In this document: in pieces, positions 18,346-28,751 of the stretch
How the letters are laid out: every line of letters begins with the position of its first letter
Numbering within the stretch: the stretch's first letter is position 1
Assembly: GCA_020636025.1 (NCBI GenBank)
Contig: JACJYQ010000008.1
Span: 248,001-312,000 of the forward strand
Origin: Lewinellaceae bacterium
Lineage (GTDB): Bacteria; Bacteroidota; Bacteroidia; Chitinophagales; Saprospiraceae
Length of the DNA stretch: 64,000 bases
Direction: 5' to 3'
Program-made: the position numbers and the translations under genes
The notes under the pieces: generated by a model
The model's database searches: none
Told to the model about the DNA's origin: nothing
The model's input: the letters and a program-made list of their open reading frames with translations, nothing else

Positions 18346-18359
18346 CCAAATAAATTAAT

Positions 18360-18398
18360 TGCACATGCTGCCAGGTCTATGGCTCGGCAGCATGTGCA
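18360..18398 (+). terminator. Hairpin after the prolyl oligopeptidase gene
   Basis: A perfect 13-bp stem, TGCACATGCTGCC / GGCAGCATGTGCA, has a 13-base loop and a short T-run (CCTTTTG) behind. It sits between the stop at 18345 and the next ATG at 18411, so it may end the first transcript or moderate reading into the second gene. Confidence 0.6.
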
Positions 18399-18410
18399 TG
18401 CCTTTTGAAG

Positions 18411-18962
18411 ATGATACAAGAAAGCCAGGTAATCCGGCAAACCGAGAACTGGATAAACTCCGTTGTGATCGCTTGCAATTTTTGTCCTTTTGCGTCACGG
18501 GCGATGATCAAAAACAGGGTGCGTTTTGTCGTATTGGCTGATACTACGGTTGAAAATACGCTGTCGACCCTACAAGAAGAATTGAGGTTTCTGGATCAAA
18601 ATTCAGGCACCGAAACCACCTTATTGATCTTTCCAAACAGCTTCTCAGATTTTGAATGGTATCTCGACCTGGTGGATATGGCCGAAAATCTGCTTGATGA
18701 TAATGATTATGACGGGGTTTATCAGGTGGCCAGTTTTCACCCCGATTATTGTTTCGATGGAGAAGAGACCGACGATCCGGCTAATTATACCAATCGCTCT
18801 GTTTACCCCATGCTTCATTTATTGAGGGAAAGTAGCGTTTCAGAGGCTGTAGACAATTACCCGGATATTGATCAGGTTCCCGAAAGAAACATGGCGTTTG
18901 CCCGGCAGAAAGGGCTGGAGTTTATGCAAGGACTTAGAAATGCCTGTATTACGGTTAGGTAG
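18411..18962 (+). CDS. DUF1415 family protein
   Basis: A 183-residue cytoplasmic protein of the DUF1415 family, function unknown. Family marks are the N-terminal WINSVVIACNFCPFA with two Cys, FPNSFSDFEWYLDLVDMAE in the middle, and the C-terminal HPDYCFDGEETDDPANYTNRSVYPMLHLLRE. I chose the ATG at 18411 over an in-frame TTG at 18405. Cys and His residues in conserved blocks suggest a metal or cofactor site, but this is inference. It lies 13 bases after a hairpin and is followed by a strong bidirectional terminator. Confidence 0.88.
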   Translation: MIQESQVIRQTENWINSVVIACNFCPFASRAMIKNRVRFVVLADTTVENTLSTLQEELRFLDQNSGTETTLLIFPNSFSDFEWYLDLVDMAENLLDDNDYDGVYQVASFHPDYCFDGEETDDPANYTNRSVYPMLHLLRESSVSEAVDNYPDIDQVPERNMAFARQKGLEFMQGLRNACITVR

Positions 18963-18999
18963 CCCGTTCAATCTACATAGCGCACCCTATCGGACTAAT

Positions 19000-19037
19000 A
19001 AAATTGGGCATGATCTGTATGGATCATGCCCAATTTT
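19000..19037. terminator. Bidirectional terminator between convergent genes
   Basis: A perfect 16-bp stem (AAAATTGGGCATGATC and its complement) with a 6-base loop and T-rich flanks on both strands. It closes DUF1415 on the plus strand and the 2932-residue adhesin on the minus strand. Confidence 0.85.
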
Positions 19038-19062
19038 ATTATTACTAAAGTAGTATCCAGCT

Positions 19063-22000
19063 CTATTTCGTCTGGATCATTTTTCTGCTTGCTGTTTCGG
19101 TAGCCGTTTCAACTGTGTAATACAATACACCACTAGCATTCAGCAATGCCTTGTCTAGCGAAATGAGATTGTATCCTTTGGCAAATTCTCCTTTCTGGGT
19201 AAATACAAGTCTTCCCATTTCATCAAAGATGCTCAGGGTAACAGCTCCAGCTTCAGGCAAATGAAACCCAATGGCTGTTTTGCTAACAAATGGATTTGGC
19301 TGATTCTGGTACAATTCAAAGCCTACACCGGCAATTGTTTTGCCATCGAAACGAAGTGCTACTTCCTGGCGGTCATTTGTCAGGCTGTAAGCTTCTGCTT
19401 TCGTGATGCGGCTGGACACACCCAACAATTCGCTCAACTTACCTGATTTTTCGGCTCGGAACTTAACTGTGAAGTGATCTGCTCCATCGATTGAGACGGT
19501 CAATGCATCCGCAAATACACCAAAATTGTTTGCATTTACTTTACCACTATTGTCTCCCTGAACGAGGTCTACCACTTTCAAGCCATTGAGATTCAGTGTC
19601 ATTTGATATCCCTGAGTCTTTTCTGAAGCTTTAAATGATACCTCAAATGTTTCTCCGGCATTAACTTCTCGATCATCCAGATCAAATAACAAGGTGCCGG
19701 AAGTCCGGTCATCAGTTGTCATGAGACTATTGGCAACTACCGTGTTGTTGACATCTCCAATTTTGATGCTTACGAAATCCTGGTTCATCAGATTCATTGT
19801 CGCATTGGGAACAACTATGCTTTCCTGAATTGGATCCATGAATGGATTTAATGGATTGCTAAACACCTGAGCTTTATCAACAAACCGCCAGGAGGTATTA
19901 TTCGGAAGTTCCTGATAAATACCAAGAATCAGTTTTCTCAACTCCACTACATCAAATGTCGTGATCGAGTTCGACTTGTTGGCATCAGCAGCGATCATCT
20001 TATAAGGGCTGTTCAATGGCTCAATACCCAAAATGTGCTTGGACATCAAGACCAGATCATAGGTGGTCACACCATTGAGTGGGTTGTCATCCTTTGCGGG
20101 AATTATGGTTACATCTGCATTCATTGGAATTACATTCGCCAACTGGTAGTAACCATTATCATCAGTGGAAACAACTGATGTATTAATCAAGACATCTGCT
20201 TCTGTAACGCCATCATCTGCCTCGGTTTTAAGGTAACCTGATACATTTATTTTACTTCCATTCGGGCAGTTACCATTATTATCCTGTACAATCACATAAG
20301 TCTCACAGTAATCCGCATTGCCCGCCAGATCTATCGCCCACAATTCAACACACTGACTGCCCAACTCCGTGCAATCAAAGGTCACATTCGTGATCGGGTT
20401 GCCTTGTGCATCTACCGGGAAGCCCGTGCCCTGACCACACTTGCGGATGCCATACTTCAGGTAAGGTGTCAAGGTGCAGTTGTCCTCCGCATATTGCAGG
20501 AAGTCAGTTGCCCACAACTGGATCATACCCGTGGGCATGATGTTCACACTCAAACCATTCAGACATACCACCGTGGGCGCCTTGCAGTCTTTGATCACGA
20601 TCGTGTACTCACAAACAGTCTCGTTTCCACAACCATCTGATACAAACCACTTGATCTTGTGGGTGCCGTGTGGCAATTGTGGTGTTACGTATGTGTTCTG
20701 GCTCTGGAAGGTATTGAACTTCACACAGGCCGTCTTGTCTGTTCCCGTTACTGTCTCCTGGATAGCAAAACCCCATTTCTGGTTCGTTGGTACAGGACGT
20801 CCATCAAACTGACGTGACTGACCAGCGCCTGTTACATTGCCATACATGATGTTGTTCCAGCCAAGACCTCCCGCCTGGTTGCCAAGTTGGGTGCTGTTTA
20901 CCACTGTTTCCATCACACCATCGCCATCCAGATCCAGAAACAACTGGTACTCGATGTTGATGTTGGAGCCGGAGCAAAGGTCGGTGGCTGTAATGCAAAT
21001 GTCTGATGGCGCCTCGCACAGGTCGTGGCTTTGGTTGGCATTGTCCCACCAGTACGATTCGTTCCACAATTGAGCGTCGTTAGCCGTTACATCACAGATC
21101 GTTTGTGGTGAACCTGGACAATCTACAACCGGATCCTGCGTGTCTATCACCTTGATGATCTGTTTGTAGGTGTAGCAGTTCGCATTCGGATCGTAGTAAA
21201 CACTGTAATTCGTACTTGTTGCATCCGTGGACTTGATCTTCACGATCGTGGATTTCCATGGATCACCGCTGGTCTGGATCGGACTCACGATCGGACCTGG
21301 AAGGTTCGATGCATGGTTCGCAATCGCATTCGGACTCGGGTTCGGTACATCTATGCAAATGCCATTCGGATCGTAGGTACACCAGTTGATGATTCTCCAG
21401 TGACGCTCGATCTTGAAGCAGGCATCCGGTACTACGGTGAATACTTCATCTTCGTAGCTAACGCCCAGTAATTCGCAATCTTCACCAAAGAAGGTTGGTT
21501 CTCCGTAGTTGCCTGTGCCGTCGCATACGGTCACGATCACATCATTCGGGAAGCGTACGTAGTAATCCTGTTCGTAGTTCACTACAATTCGCTGAGTACA
21601 CTGGCTGCTATTGTTGTTGCAGTCGAAAGCACGGAAGGTGCGTACGATCGTGCCTTTGTTACACAAGGTGTCAAACTGCGAGTAGTTTACACTGTGGGTA
21701 AGGCCTTGTTGGCCCAGGTATACTTTATTGGTATCCAGACAGCAGTTGTCCAGAATGTCGGCTTTGCCGTACAGCCACAGGCTTGGGTCAAACTGTTCGC
21801 AGGTAACCGTGAAGTTCTGGGGTGATTGGCAGATCGGTTTGATCTTGTCGTCTACCACGACTCTTACCATACACTCATTGGTGTTGCCGGCGCAGTCCCA
21901 GGCGCGCATCATGATCGTCAGCGTGTCGCCGATGTCATCGCAGGTGAATTCTACCTGATCATCCAGACCGCCGCCCATGCGGCCGGCTTTTACATAATCG

Positions 22001-25000
22001 AAGCAGCAAAGGTCGTAGGAACCATCATCAAAGGTCGTGGCATTTACCAGCGTAGAACCACTTGGGCCCAGGGATACCTGGGTGAATTGATCACAGGCTG
22101 CCACCGGTGGTATCAGGTCCCTGATCGCCAGTCGGAACGAGCAGGTAGATACATTGCTGCAGTCGTCCTGCGCTGAGTAAACCACCGTGTGTGTCCCTAT
22201 TGGAAGACATGGCGTGGTGCCCCAGTTACCCATCGTATCGCGATCCCACCAGTTGTTGCCAGGGAAATCGGTCAGGGTGCCACCTACGGTGTACATACCC
22301 GTTTGTTCGCCGGTGTATGGATCGAAGGTGGTGATCATCGCTTCGATGTTGTTCACACGCGAACAGCCATCTTCGATGATCGCATCCGGAAGGTTAACTG
22401 TGCCACAGCAGCTGAACGGATCGATCGATACCGTCAGGTTCGCAGGGCAGCTGAAAGCAGGACCCTGGTCATCCACCACCTTGATCAACTGGATGTAGTA
22501 CATCGGGTTGGTGAAAGGTGGCGTCGGTGTGGTAGGCAAACACCAGTCAAGCACCGTCCAGGTACGCAGTATTTTATAAGTACCGTCACAAACCGGAAGG
22601 ATCTGGTCGGTGTAGGCGGATTGCATCTCACAGAATCCGGCATCAGGATTAAGAGGCCATTGCAGGCCAAACCCTTCTAAATATGGAGCACCTGTTACAG
22701 ATGGATCAAGATTGATGCTTGAAGCACAGGATATCTCATAATCTGCCGGGAATTTTACATCTCCAACATGTTTGCGATCGAAATAGATGTATTGCTGACA
22801 AGTGGTGGAGTTACCCCATTCATCCACTGCTGTCCATTTGCGTTTTACATAAGCGCTGATGTCCTGCATGCCATTTATGGTGGCACCACAAGCCAGGTCA
22901 ACCCATGTATCTGTATAAGATGATGTGAAGTTGGAGCAGTCAGTGATGGTAGGATTGCCAGCAGGAATACCTAACACACCTGTTATATAAGCAGGAGTGT
23001 ATTGAACAACAGGGCAGATCAAATGGATATCCTCGCAAGTGAGTTTTGGTGCCAGCTTATCTTCAATGGTTACCAAGCCCCAGCATTTGTTGCCACTAAC
23101 GAGATGTGTTACCCGTGTTTGGTAGGTTTTGCCAATATCTGCAACACCAAGAGTTGCCGGTAACCATGGGCCATTTCCAAATGGCTGGGTTTTATCCAGT
23201 TCAACTATATAGTCGTCGAAACATCCATAGGTACCTTCCAGGACATCATCCGGCATTACTTCACCGGTGCAGCTTGCAGGAAGCGAGACATAAATCTGAT
23301 CGTTGCAATTGAGTACAGCCGGTGTTTGCACCACGTTTACCGTGGTCATTACGCTCTGTACACAACCAGGATCATTCGGACCAAAGGCTTTTGGATCACC
23401 TCCGTCCACTGTATATTTGATTATGTATTGACCTACGCCTTGGGATGGATCAAACACATTTGTTGGTACACCATTCACCGTAAACTGCTCGCTGATGATG
23501 TTGGCATCGCCAGGTGTACCTGTCAGGTTCACGGGATCAGAAAACAGGCAAAAATCTCCTGCCAGATCGGAAGTGATGCTCGGGTTTGGATAGGCACAGG
23601 AATTACCAATATTCAGGCTCGTGCCAAGACCATTCCCTACGGTAATCATGTATCCAATGGCATCCACGTGTCTGCCATCCTGGGTAAACATGTTGCCGCC
23701 AATGTTCGTCAATGTGGTTCCAACAGATATTGGAATTGGTGCTGACGGAGGCGCCGGGCTGGATGCAGAGAACAAACCGGTTACCGCTTCAACTACCCAT
23801 GTCTGAGTACCTGGTGCATTTACCTTGATGGTTTCTCCAAATTGACCATTGGTTAGCGTTGTTGCATTGTTCAGACACACACATGGATCTGAAATTTCAA
23901 TGGTACAGTTAAAATTCGAAACCGTCGCAGAACCACTCATATTGGCAGTACAAGCGCCTTGAGTATGGGTTGCAACAACTGTATATGTTCCGGCAAGATG
24001 CGGACCAAATGATATAGCCGCTCCTGTACCGGCAACCGGACCGCCAGTTGCAATACCACCTTGGAATAACTGATAATTTACATTTGTTTGAGAACCATTC
24101 AGGCCAATAGCTACTCCGGTAACATCAGTAGTACAAACAAGGCCTCCACCTGTAACAGCAAACACCGCAGGAACAGGATTTACCGTAATGGTGAATGTCC
24201 TTGCTGTGCCAAAGCAGGTGGTACCTCCTGCAGTGATTTCAGGTGTAATCGTAATCGTGGCTATAACCGGCGCATTGCTTGCATTCAACGCTGTGAATGA
24301 AGGTATATTTCCTACTCCACTTGCAGCCAAGCCTATGGAAGTAGTATTATTCGTCCATCTGAACACAACACCTGCCGGGGTTCCTGTAAAGTTAACTGCG
24401 GTCGTCGCCGTATTGGCGCACAATGCCTGGTTTGAAACAGCATTGACTGTTGGCACCGGATTGGCCACAACTGCCTGAGAAGTGGTGGCAGTACAGCCTT
24501 GCGCATCCGTTACCGTAACAGTATAGGTGCCTGCTGCCAGTCCAGTGATATCCTGAATCGCTGCGCCGGTTGTCCAGAAATAGGTATAACCTGGTGTGCC
24601 GCCAGTAACCGTTAAATCGATTGTACCCTGGCTTGTCCCGGCACAAGTATTTGTACTGGTGGTACTTAGGTTCATAACCGGTGATTGTGTGACTGTGGCA
24701 CTCACTGATTTTGTACACTGATTGGCATCCGTTACTGTAACTGTATAAGTTCCGACACCTAATCCACTGACATCCTCACTGGTGGCGCCTGTTGACCATA
24801 GGTAAGTGTACCCTGGCGTACCGCCACCTGCCATGAGATCAATAGAACCATTGTTGACTCCGGCGCAGGCAGGCATCACAGTTGTGCTCAACGAAATATC
24901 GGTAGGATGTGTAATGGTTACTGTGGCCGTTTTAATACATTGTATTGGATTATTTAAAGGATCATCATAAACGGTCACGGTATAGGTACCTGCAGCCAGG

Positions 25001-27861
25001 AAGTTTTCTGTAGCCATTGTACCGCCAGTAGACCAATTATAAACAAATGGACCTACCCCTCCGCTTACCATTACTGTAGCAGAACCATTATTACCACCGA
25101 AACAAGATACATTCACTTGAGAGGTAGTGAGCATCATTTCGTCGGGTTGCGTAATGGTGGTTGAAGTGGTTGCTGTACAAGAGTTGGCATCCGTTACTGT
25201 AACCGTATAAGTTCCGGCTGGAATTCCAGAGAGATCCTGTGAGGTAGCGCCATTTGACCAATTGAAGGAATAACCAGGAGTGCCGCCAAATGCAATTAAG
25301 CCTATTTCGCCATTGGATGAACCAAAACAGGTGACGTTTGATTGTTCAGTACTAAGATTAATGGGTGTTGGTTCAGTCAGGGTTACAGAAGATGCTTTCG
25401 TACACATATTGGCATCGGTTACTGTAACGCCGTAGGTGCCAACAGACAAGCCTGAAATGTCCTCAGAGGTTGCTCCGTTTGACCATGAATATGTATAAGG
25501 ACTTTTTCCACCAGTGACAGTAAGATCAATTGAGCCATCTGCCCCACCGTTGCAGGAGACATTTACCTGTGTGGTATTCAGTTGGAGCGCTGATTGCTCT
25601 GTGATCATTTGTGAAGCACTCTTGGTACACATATTTGCATCAGTCACGGTTACGGTGTAGGTACCTGCCGAAAGCCCACTAATATCTTCAGTTGTTGCTC
25701 CGTTTGACCAAGCGTATGAATAGGTCGGAGTACCTCCGGAAACTGTTAAATTTATTGAACCGTCCGAGCCACCATTACAGAGTACATTGCTCCAGGTAAA
25801 ACTCAACATGAGTGCTGATGGTTGCGTGATCGTGGCGGAAATGGTACCGGTACACATATTCGCATCCGTGACCGTTACGGTATAAGTACCAGGCCCCAGG
25901 TTACTTATATCTTCTGTGAGATCACCATTGGTCCAGGCGAATGTATAGCCAGAAGTGCCGCCTGTTACTGTGAGATCAATGGAACCATTCGTGCCTCCAT
26001 TGCAGGAAACATTCATCTGAGTTGTGCTCAACATAAGTACAGCTGGTTCGGAAACGACAGCGCTGGCCGTTCCTATAAGACTATTGGCATCGGTAACCGT
26101 AACAGTGTAAGTACCGGGACTCAGGCCATTGATGTCTTCTGTGGTTGCGCTGTTTGACCATAAATAGGAATATGGTGGAGTTCCGTCGGTCACACTCAGA
26201 TCCAGAGAACCATTATTGTAGCCGTTACAGGTAACATCTGTTACTACAATGCTAGGTTGTGGACCGGGACAATGTATGCCCATGCTGTTTGGCACAGAGA
26301 CATTGTCAATGGTCATGATTTCAGCATTGGCATTAAAATCGCCACAAACCTTAATTTGAATGGTATTACCAGAAAGCCCCATCACGGTTACTGTAGTAGC
26401 CCCATCATTAGATCCAGCTAAATATTGAATTGTGCCGGCGCCTCCACCCACCTGATTGGGTACGGTTTGGTATGCGCCGCCATCAATACTGTAATTTACA
26501 TTGATATAATCTAAGTCATCAAATCCTTCCCATGTAAGATCCACTGAGAATTGGGTAGCTGAACCCATTTCAATAACTGGACTAATCCAGCAAACTTCCT
26601 GATCCAGATCAATGGCTTTCAGCTGTCCCCCTACTGTCTGGAAATAATCATTGACATCTCTTCCAAATGGATCAGGTGGCTCAAGTGGCCATGAGCTTAA
26701 GGTCCAGTTTACACCGGCAAAATCTTCATCCCAATTGAGGAAGTATCCCTTGTCATCTATGCTAAATGTCTCGAGATAGGCACTTGTAGGTAAAAGCCCA
26801 ATAGTTCCGCTTGTTGTGGCCGTACAGCCGCTTGCATCGGTAACCGTAACTGTGTAAGTTCCCTGAGGCACGCCAATCAGATCTTCATCATCATTGTCCG
26901 GGTTTTCAGGACCATCGTTACTCCAGTCATAGGTATAGCCCGGCACACCACCAGAAACGGCTAAACTGATCTCCCCATCTTCAACTTGACCACAAGTTGC
27001 ATTCAGTACCTGAGTGCTTAAAACAAGGGCCGGTGCATTTCCTACCGTAGCGCTAATAGAAGCGGTACACATGGCTGCATCCGTTACAGTAACGGTATAT
27101 GTGCCAGTAGGAATGCCACTGATATCTTGCGTGGTAGCGCTGTTAGACCATGCATAGCTATAAGGTGGATTTCCGGCGCTGGGTGTAAGATCAATGGCTC
27201 CACTATTTGGATTGCTGCAACCTACAGGAGTAACCACAGTACTCAATTGAGGAGCTGCGCATCCTTGTGTAACGCCACTGACATGTACGTTGTCAATGGT
27301 AACTACTTCAGCGTTGGCATTATCACTTGCACAAACCCGTACCTGAAAACTGTTTCCCGCGACAACGGCTATAGATGCAAAATTGGTAGTTGCCATACCA
27401 TCAAAAGGCCCCACACCACCTGTGTATCGAACTGTATAGGCAGAATCGCCGTTGGAGCCTACGACATTTGGGTGTCTCACCCAGGCTCCTCCATTAATAC
27501 TATATTCAACATTTATAAATTCCAGCGGACTTGACTGATTAACATCAAAACCAGCCCAGGTGATATCTGCAGTAAAATTGATATTTCCGGTAGCTGAAAC
27601 GGTGAGCAAAGGGCTGGTCCAACATACCTCCTGATCAAGATCTATAGACTCAAGAACCCCACCAACAGTAGTTTGGAAATAATCACTAGCATCCCGGCCT
27701 GCCCCCCAAGAGGAAAGAGTCCAGTCTATACCGATAAAATCATCTACGTTATTGATTAGGTAGCCTTTATTTGGAGTAGAAAAAGTTTCGTCATACTGAG
27801 CATAGGCCAGTTGCGAAAAAAAGGTCAACAATAAGGTGAGTAAGTGTAGTTTTGATTTCAT
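19063..27861 (-). CDS. Giant T9SS adhesin with SprB repeats, dockerin pair and cohesin-like domain
   Basis: A 2932-residue surface protein. It has a signal peptide (residues 1-21), then two jelly-roll-like modules (~25-200 and ~355-540; each has a NANAE..TIDNV motif). There are ten SprB-type repeats, two after the first module and eight from ~545 to ~1145, each near 75 residues with GTYTVTVTDA and YSYxWSNGAT. Two Ig-like modules follow. From ~1230 begins a tail shared with the 28752-40319 protein: Cys-rich HYR-like modules, a duplicated dockerin F-hand (~2589-2645), a cohesin-like beta domain (~2717-2840) and a T9SS type-A sorting domain (from ~2845, ELYQNQPNPF). SprB proteins act in gliding and attachment; here adhesion or biofilm is the best guess. 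Confidence 0.9.
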   Translation of the reverse strand: MKSKLHLLTLLLTFFSQLAYAQYDETFSTPNKGYLINNVDDFIGIDWTLSSWGAGRDASDYFQTTVGGVLESIDLDQEVCWTSPLLTVSATGNINFTADITWAGFDVNQSSPLEFINVEYSINGGAWVRHPNVVGSNGDSAYTVRYTGGVGPFDGMATTNFASIAVVAGNSFQVRVCASDNANAEVVTIDNVHVSGVTQGCAAPQLSTVVTPVGCSNPNSGAIDLTPSAGNPPYSYAWSNSATTQDISGIPTGTYTVTVTDAAMCTASISATVGNAPALVLSTQVLNATCGQVEDGEISLAVSGGVPGYTYDWSNDGPENPDNDDEDLIGVPQGTYTVTVTDASGCTATTSGTIGLLPTSAYLETFSIDDKGYFLNWDEDFAGVNWTLSSWPLEPPDPFGRDVNDYFQTVGGQLKAIDLDQEVCWISPVIEMGSATQFSVDLTWEGFDDLDYINVNYSIDGGAYQTVPNQVGGGAGTIQYLAGSNDGATTVTVMGLSGNTIQIKVCGDFNANAEIMTIDNVSVPNSMGIHCPGPQPSIVVTDVTCNGYNNGSLDLSVTDGTPPYSYLWSNSATTEDINGLSPGTYTVTVTDANSLIGTASAVVSEPAVLMLSTTQMNVSCNGGTNGSIDLTVTGGTSGYTFAWTNGDLTEDISNLGPGTYTVTVTDANMCTGTISATITQPSALMLSFTWSNVLCNGGSDGSINLTVSGGTPTYSYAWSNGATTEDISGLSAGTYTVTVTDANMCTKSASQMITEQSALQLNTTQVNVSCNGGADGSIDLTVTGGKSPYTYSWSNGATSEDISGLSVGTYGVTVTDANMCTKASSVTLTEPTPINLSTEQSNVTCFGSSNGEIGLIAFGGTPGYSFNWSNGATSQDLSGIPAGTYTVTVTDANSCTATTSTTITQPDEMMLTTSQVNVSCFGGNNGSATVMVSGGVGPFVYNWSTGGTMATENFLAAGTYTVTVYDDPLNNPIQCIKTATVTITHPTDISLSTTVMPACAGVNNGSIDLMAGGGTPGYTYLWSTGATSEDVSGLGVGTYTVTVTDANQCTKSVSATVTQSPVMNLSTTSTNTCAGTSQGTIDLTVTGGTPGYTYFWTTGAAIQDITGLAAGTYTVTVTDAQGCTATTSQAVVANPVPTVNAVSNQALCANTATTAVNFTGTPAGVVFRWTNNTTSIGLAASGVGNIPSFTALNASNAPVIATITITPEITAGGTTCFGTARTFTITVNPVPAVFAVTGGGLVCTTDVTGVAIGLNGSQTNVNYQLFQGGIATGGPVAGTGAAISFGPHLAGTYTVVATHTQGACTANMSGSATVSNFNCTIEISDPCVCLNNATTLTNGQFGETIKVNAPGTQTWVVEAVTGLFSASSPAPPSAPIPISVGTTLTNIGGNMFTQDGRHVDAIGYMITVGNGLGTSLNIGNSCAYPNPSITSDLAGDFCLFSDPVNLTGTPGDANIISEQFTVNGVPTNVFDPSQGVGQYIIKYTVDGGDPKAFGPNDPGCVQSVMTTVNVVQTPAVLNCNDQIYVSLPASCTGEVMPDDVLEGTYGCFDDYIVELDKTQPFGNGPWLPATLGVADIGKTYQTRVTHLVSGNKCWGLVTIEDKLAPKLTCEDIHLICPVVQYTPAYITGVLGIPAGNPTITDCSNFTSSYTDTWVDLACGATINGMQDISAYVKRKWTAVDEWGNSTTCQQYIYFDRKHVGDVKFPADYEISCASSINLDPSVTGAPYLEGFGLQWPLNPDAGFCEMQSAYTDQILPVCDGTYKILRTWTVLDWCLPTTPTPPFTNPMYYIQLIKVVDDQGPAFSCPANLTVSIDPFSCCGTVNLPDAIIEDGCSRVNNIEAMITTFDPYTGEQTGMYTVGGTLTDFPGNNWWDRDTMGNWGTTPCLPIGTHTVVYSAQDDCSNVSTCSFRLAIRDLIPPVAACDQFTQVSLGPSGSTLVNATTFDDGSYDLCCFDYVKAGRMGGGLDDQVEFTCDDIGDTLTIMMRAWDCAGNTNECMVRVVVDDKIKPICQSPQNFTVTCEQFDPSLWLYGKADILDNCCLDTNKVYLGQQGLTHSVNYSQFDTLCNKGTIVRTFRAFDCNNNSSQCTQRIVVNYEQDYYVRFPNDVIVTVCDGTGNYGEPTFFGEDCELLGVSYEDEVFTVVPDACFKIERHWRIINWCTYDPNGICIDVPNPSPNAIANHASNLPGPIVSPIQTSGDPWKSTIVKIKSTDATSTNYSVYYDPNANCYTYKQIIKVIDTQDPVVDCPGSPQTICDVTANDAQLWNESYWWDNANQSHDLCEAPSDICITATDLCSGSNINIEYQLFLDLDGDGVMETVVNSTQLGNQAGGLGWNNIMYGNVTGAGQSRQFDGRPVPTNQKWGFAIQETVTGTDKTACVKFNTFQSQNTYVTPQLPHGTHKIKWFVSDGCGNETVCEYTIVIKDCKAPTVVCLNGLSVNIMPTGMIQLWATDFLQYAEDNCTLTPYLKYGIRKCGQGTGFPVDAQGNPITNVTFDCTELGSQCVELWAIDLAGNADYCETYVIVQDNNGNCPNGSKINVSGYLKTEADDGVTEADVLINTSVVSTDDNGYYQLANVIPMNADVTIIPAKDDNPLNGVTTYDLVLMSKHILGIEPLNSPYKMIAADANKSNSITTFDVVELRKLILGIYQELPNNTSWRFVDKAQVFSNPLNPFMDPIQESIVVPNATMNLMNQDFVSIKIGDVNNTVVANSLMTTDDRTSGTLLFDLDDREVNAGETFEVSFKASEKTQGYQMTLNLNGLKVVDLVQGDNSGKVNANNFGVFADALTVSIDGADHFTVKFRAEKSGKLSELLGVSSRITKAEAYSLTNDRQEVALRFDGKTIAGVGFELYQNQPNPFVSKTAIGFHLPEAGAVTLSIFDEMGRLVFTQKGEFAKGYNLISLDKALLNASGVLYYTVETATETASRKMIQTK

Positions 27862-28180
27862 GACAAATCCGTGCAGTACTTAAATAAAATCCTGTTAAAG
27901 TGATGGTTGGAATGGAAGATTCTAAAATGGTCTTAAAGACCTAAACCAAAAAACAGAAACGGATGGAAAGAGGAATTTACTGACGAATGTCTATAACTTG
28001 GGAAATCCTTGTTCCATGAGATTAAAATGTATTAAAAATAAATAATATAATTTGCAAATATAACCAAATAACACCCAAAGAATCAAACAGTCCGGGTGCT
28101 ATTTTAGGCTAAAACTTGCCATTACAACAATAATCACTTAGTACGGTGCCAAAAGCTCGCAAATATTTGTTAAATAAGCT
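27862..28180. other. 319-base AT-rich intergenic leader of the 2932-residue adhesin
   Basis: No gene is seen. It holds a palindrome GGTCTTAAAGACC (27929-27941), two ATTAAAA copies spaced 10 bases (28021-28037) that recur upstream of the other giant gene, and a promoter candidate at 28055-28087. A short GGGTG/CACCC inverted repeat near 28072-28098 lies behind the 112-residue gene. Confidence 0.6.
28055..28087 (-). promoter_or_regulatory. Promoter candidate of the 2932-residue adhesin gene
   Basis: On the minus strand, TTTG (28084-28087) is followed after 21 bases by TATATTTG (28055-28062), a good TAnnTTTG match with slightly wide spacing. The leader would be about 190 bases. Confidence 0.5.
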
Positions 28181-28519
28181 TTAGAGAGTCTTGCTGAAAA
28201 TATGATGTATCACCTGTTCAACCATGTCAAATGAATTGTCAGCCTTATAAATTTCCAACATATCTGCCAGTATCTTGTCCTTTTCAGCTTGAGTACTAAA
28301 ATATTTACTCCGGTAGGACAGTATAATATCCTCAGCGACAGAATCACTGCAGGCATCAAAAATGGCTTTTATTTTTTCATACCCTTCTTCTGTAAGTGTC
28401 GGCTTAATAAGCGCTTTTTCTTCAGCTGTTATATTACCATCCACATTTGCGGCATATAACATGGTAAAAGCATGAAATTCATCGTAGGTCCAATTTTCCG
28501 TATTGCTGGCCATTGACAT
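28181..28519 (-). CDS. Small TerB-like helical protein
   Basis: A 112-residue, all-helical cytoplasmic protein without signal or membrane helix. FHAFTMLYAANVDGNITAEEKALI resembles the first helices of TerB/DjlA-N-like domains, where an acidic D-x-D-x-x turn precedes E-x-x; a TerB-like fold is inferred. The C-terminus (DSFDMVEQVIHHIFSKTL) is amphipathic. The function of such stand-alone proteins is unknown. It lies alone between the two giant adhesin genes, with its own leader and no shared spacing that would suggest an operon. Confidence 0.65.
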   Translation of the reverse strand: MSMASNTENWTYDEFHAFTMLYAANVDGNITAEEKALIKPTLTEEGYEKIKAIFDACSDSVAEDIILSYRSKYFSTQAEKDKILADMLEIYKADNSFDMVEQVIHHIFSKTL

Positions 28520-28664
28520 TTTTTTAAATAAACATTTGCACCAAAAAAGTTCGGTTGTACGCGAAAGGTATAACAGTTCAGAAAATCAATACATACCAAT
28601 CATATCATTTTCCATAAAAAAACCTGCCGGGTGATTGCAGTAATGCCTTTTGAGATAAAATTAA

Positions 28665-28704
28665 ACGGGCTCTAAAAAGTGCCTGAACACTTTCCAGAAC
28701 CCGT
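28665..28704 (-). terminator. Probable terminator of the 3855-residue adhesin gene
   Basis: Nested arms ACGGGCTCT/AGAACCCGT (one wobble on the minus strand) and AAAGTG/CACTTT form a long hairpin 48 bases behind the stop at 28752. The downstream minus-strand sequence TTTAATTTT is T-rich but interrupted. Confidence 0.55.
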
Positions 28705-28751
28705 AATATTATCATGAGCATATTGATGGCACTATGCCCATATACTGCTGA

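Noticed and set aside
19900..20100. Dockerins taken as evidence of a cellulosome
   Set aside because: No cellulase, scaffoldin or carbohydrate-binding module is seen; dockerin-like pairs are common in large bacterial surface proteins.
22189..22680. Long plus-strand frames within the 2932-residue adhesin
   Set aside because: Antisense of the conserved tail; the same frames appear opposite the paralogue only because the coding strands are alike.
24600..26250. Regular repeats that could suggest a CRISPR array
   Set aside because: Period is about 225 bases and in frame; they encode SprB modules.
28072..28098. CACCC/GGGTG inverted repeat as terminator of the 112-residue gene
   Set aside because: The stem is only 5 bp with a 17-base loop and no T-run.
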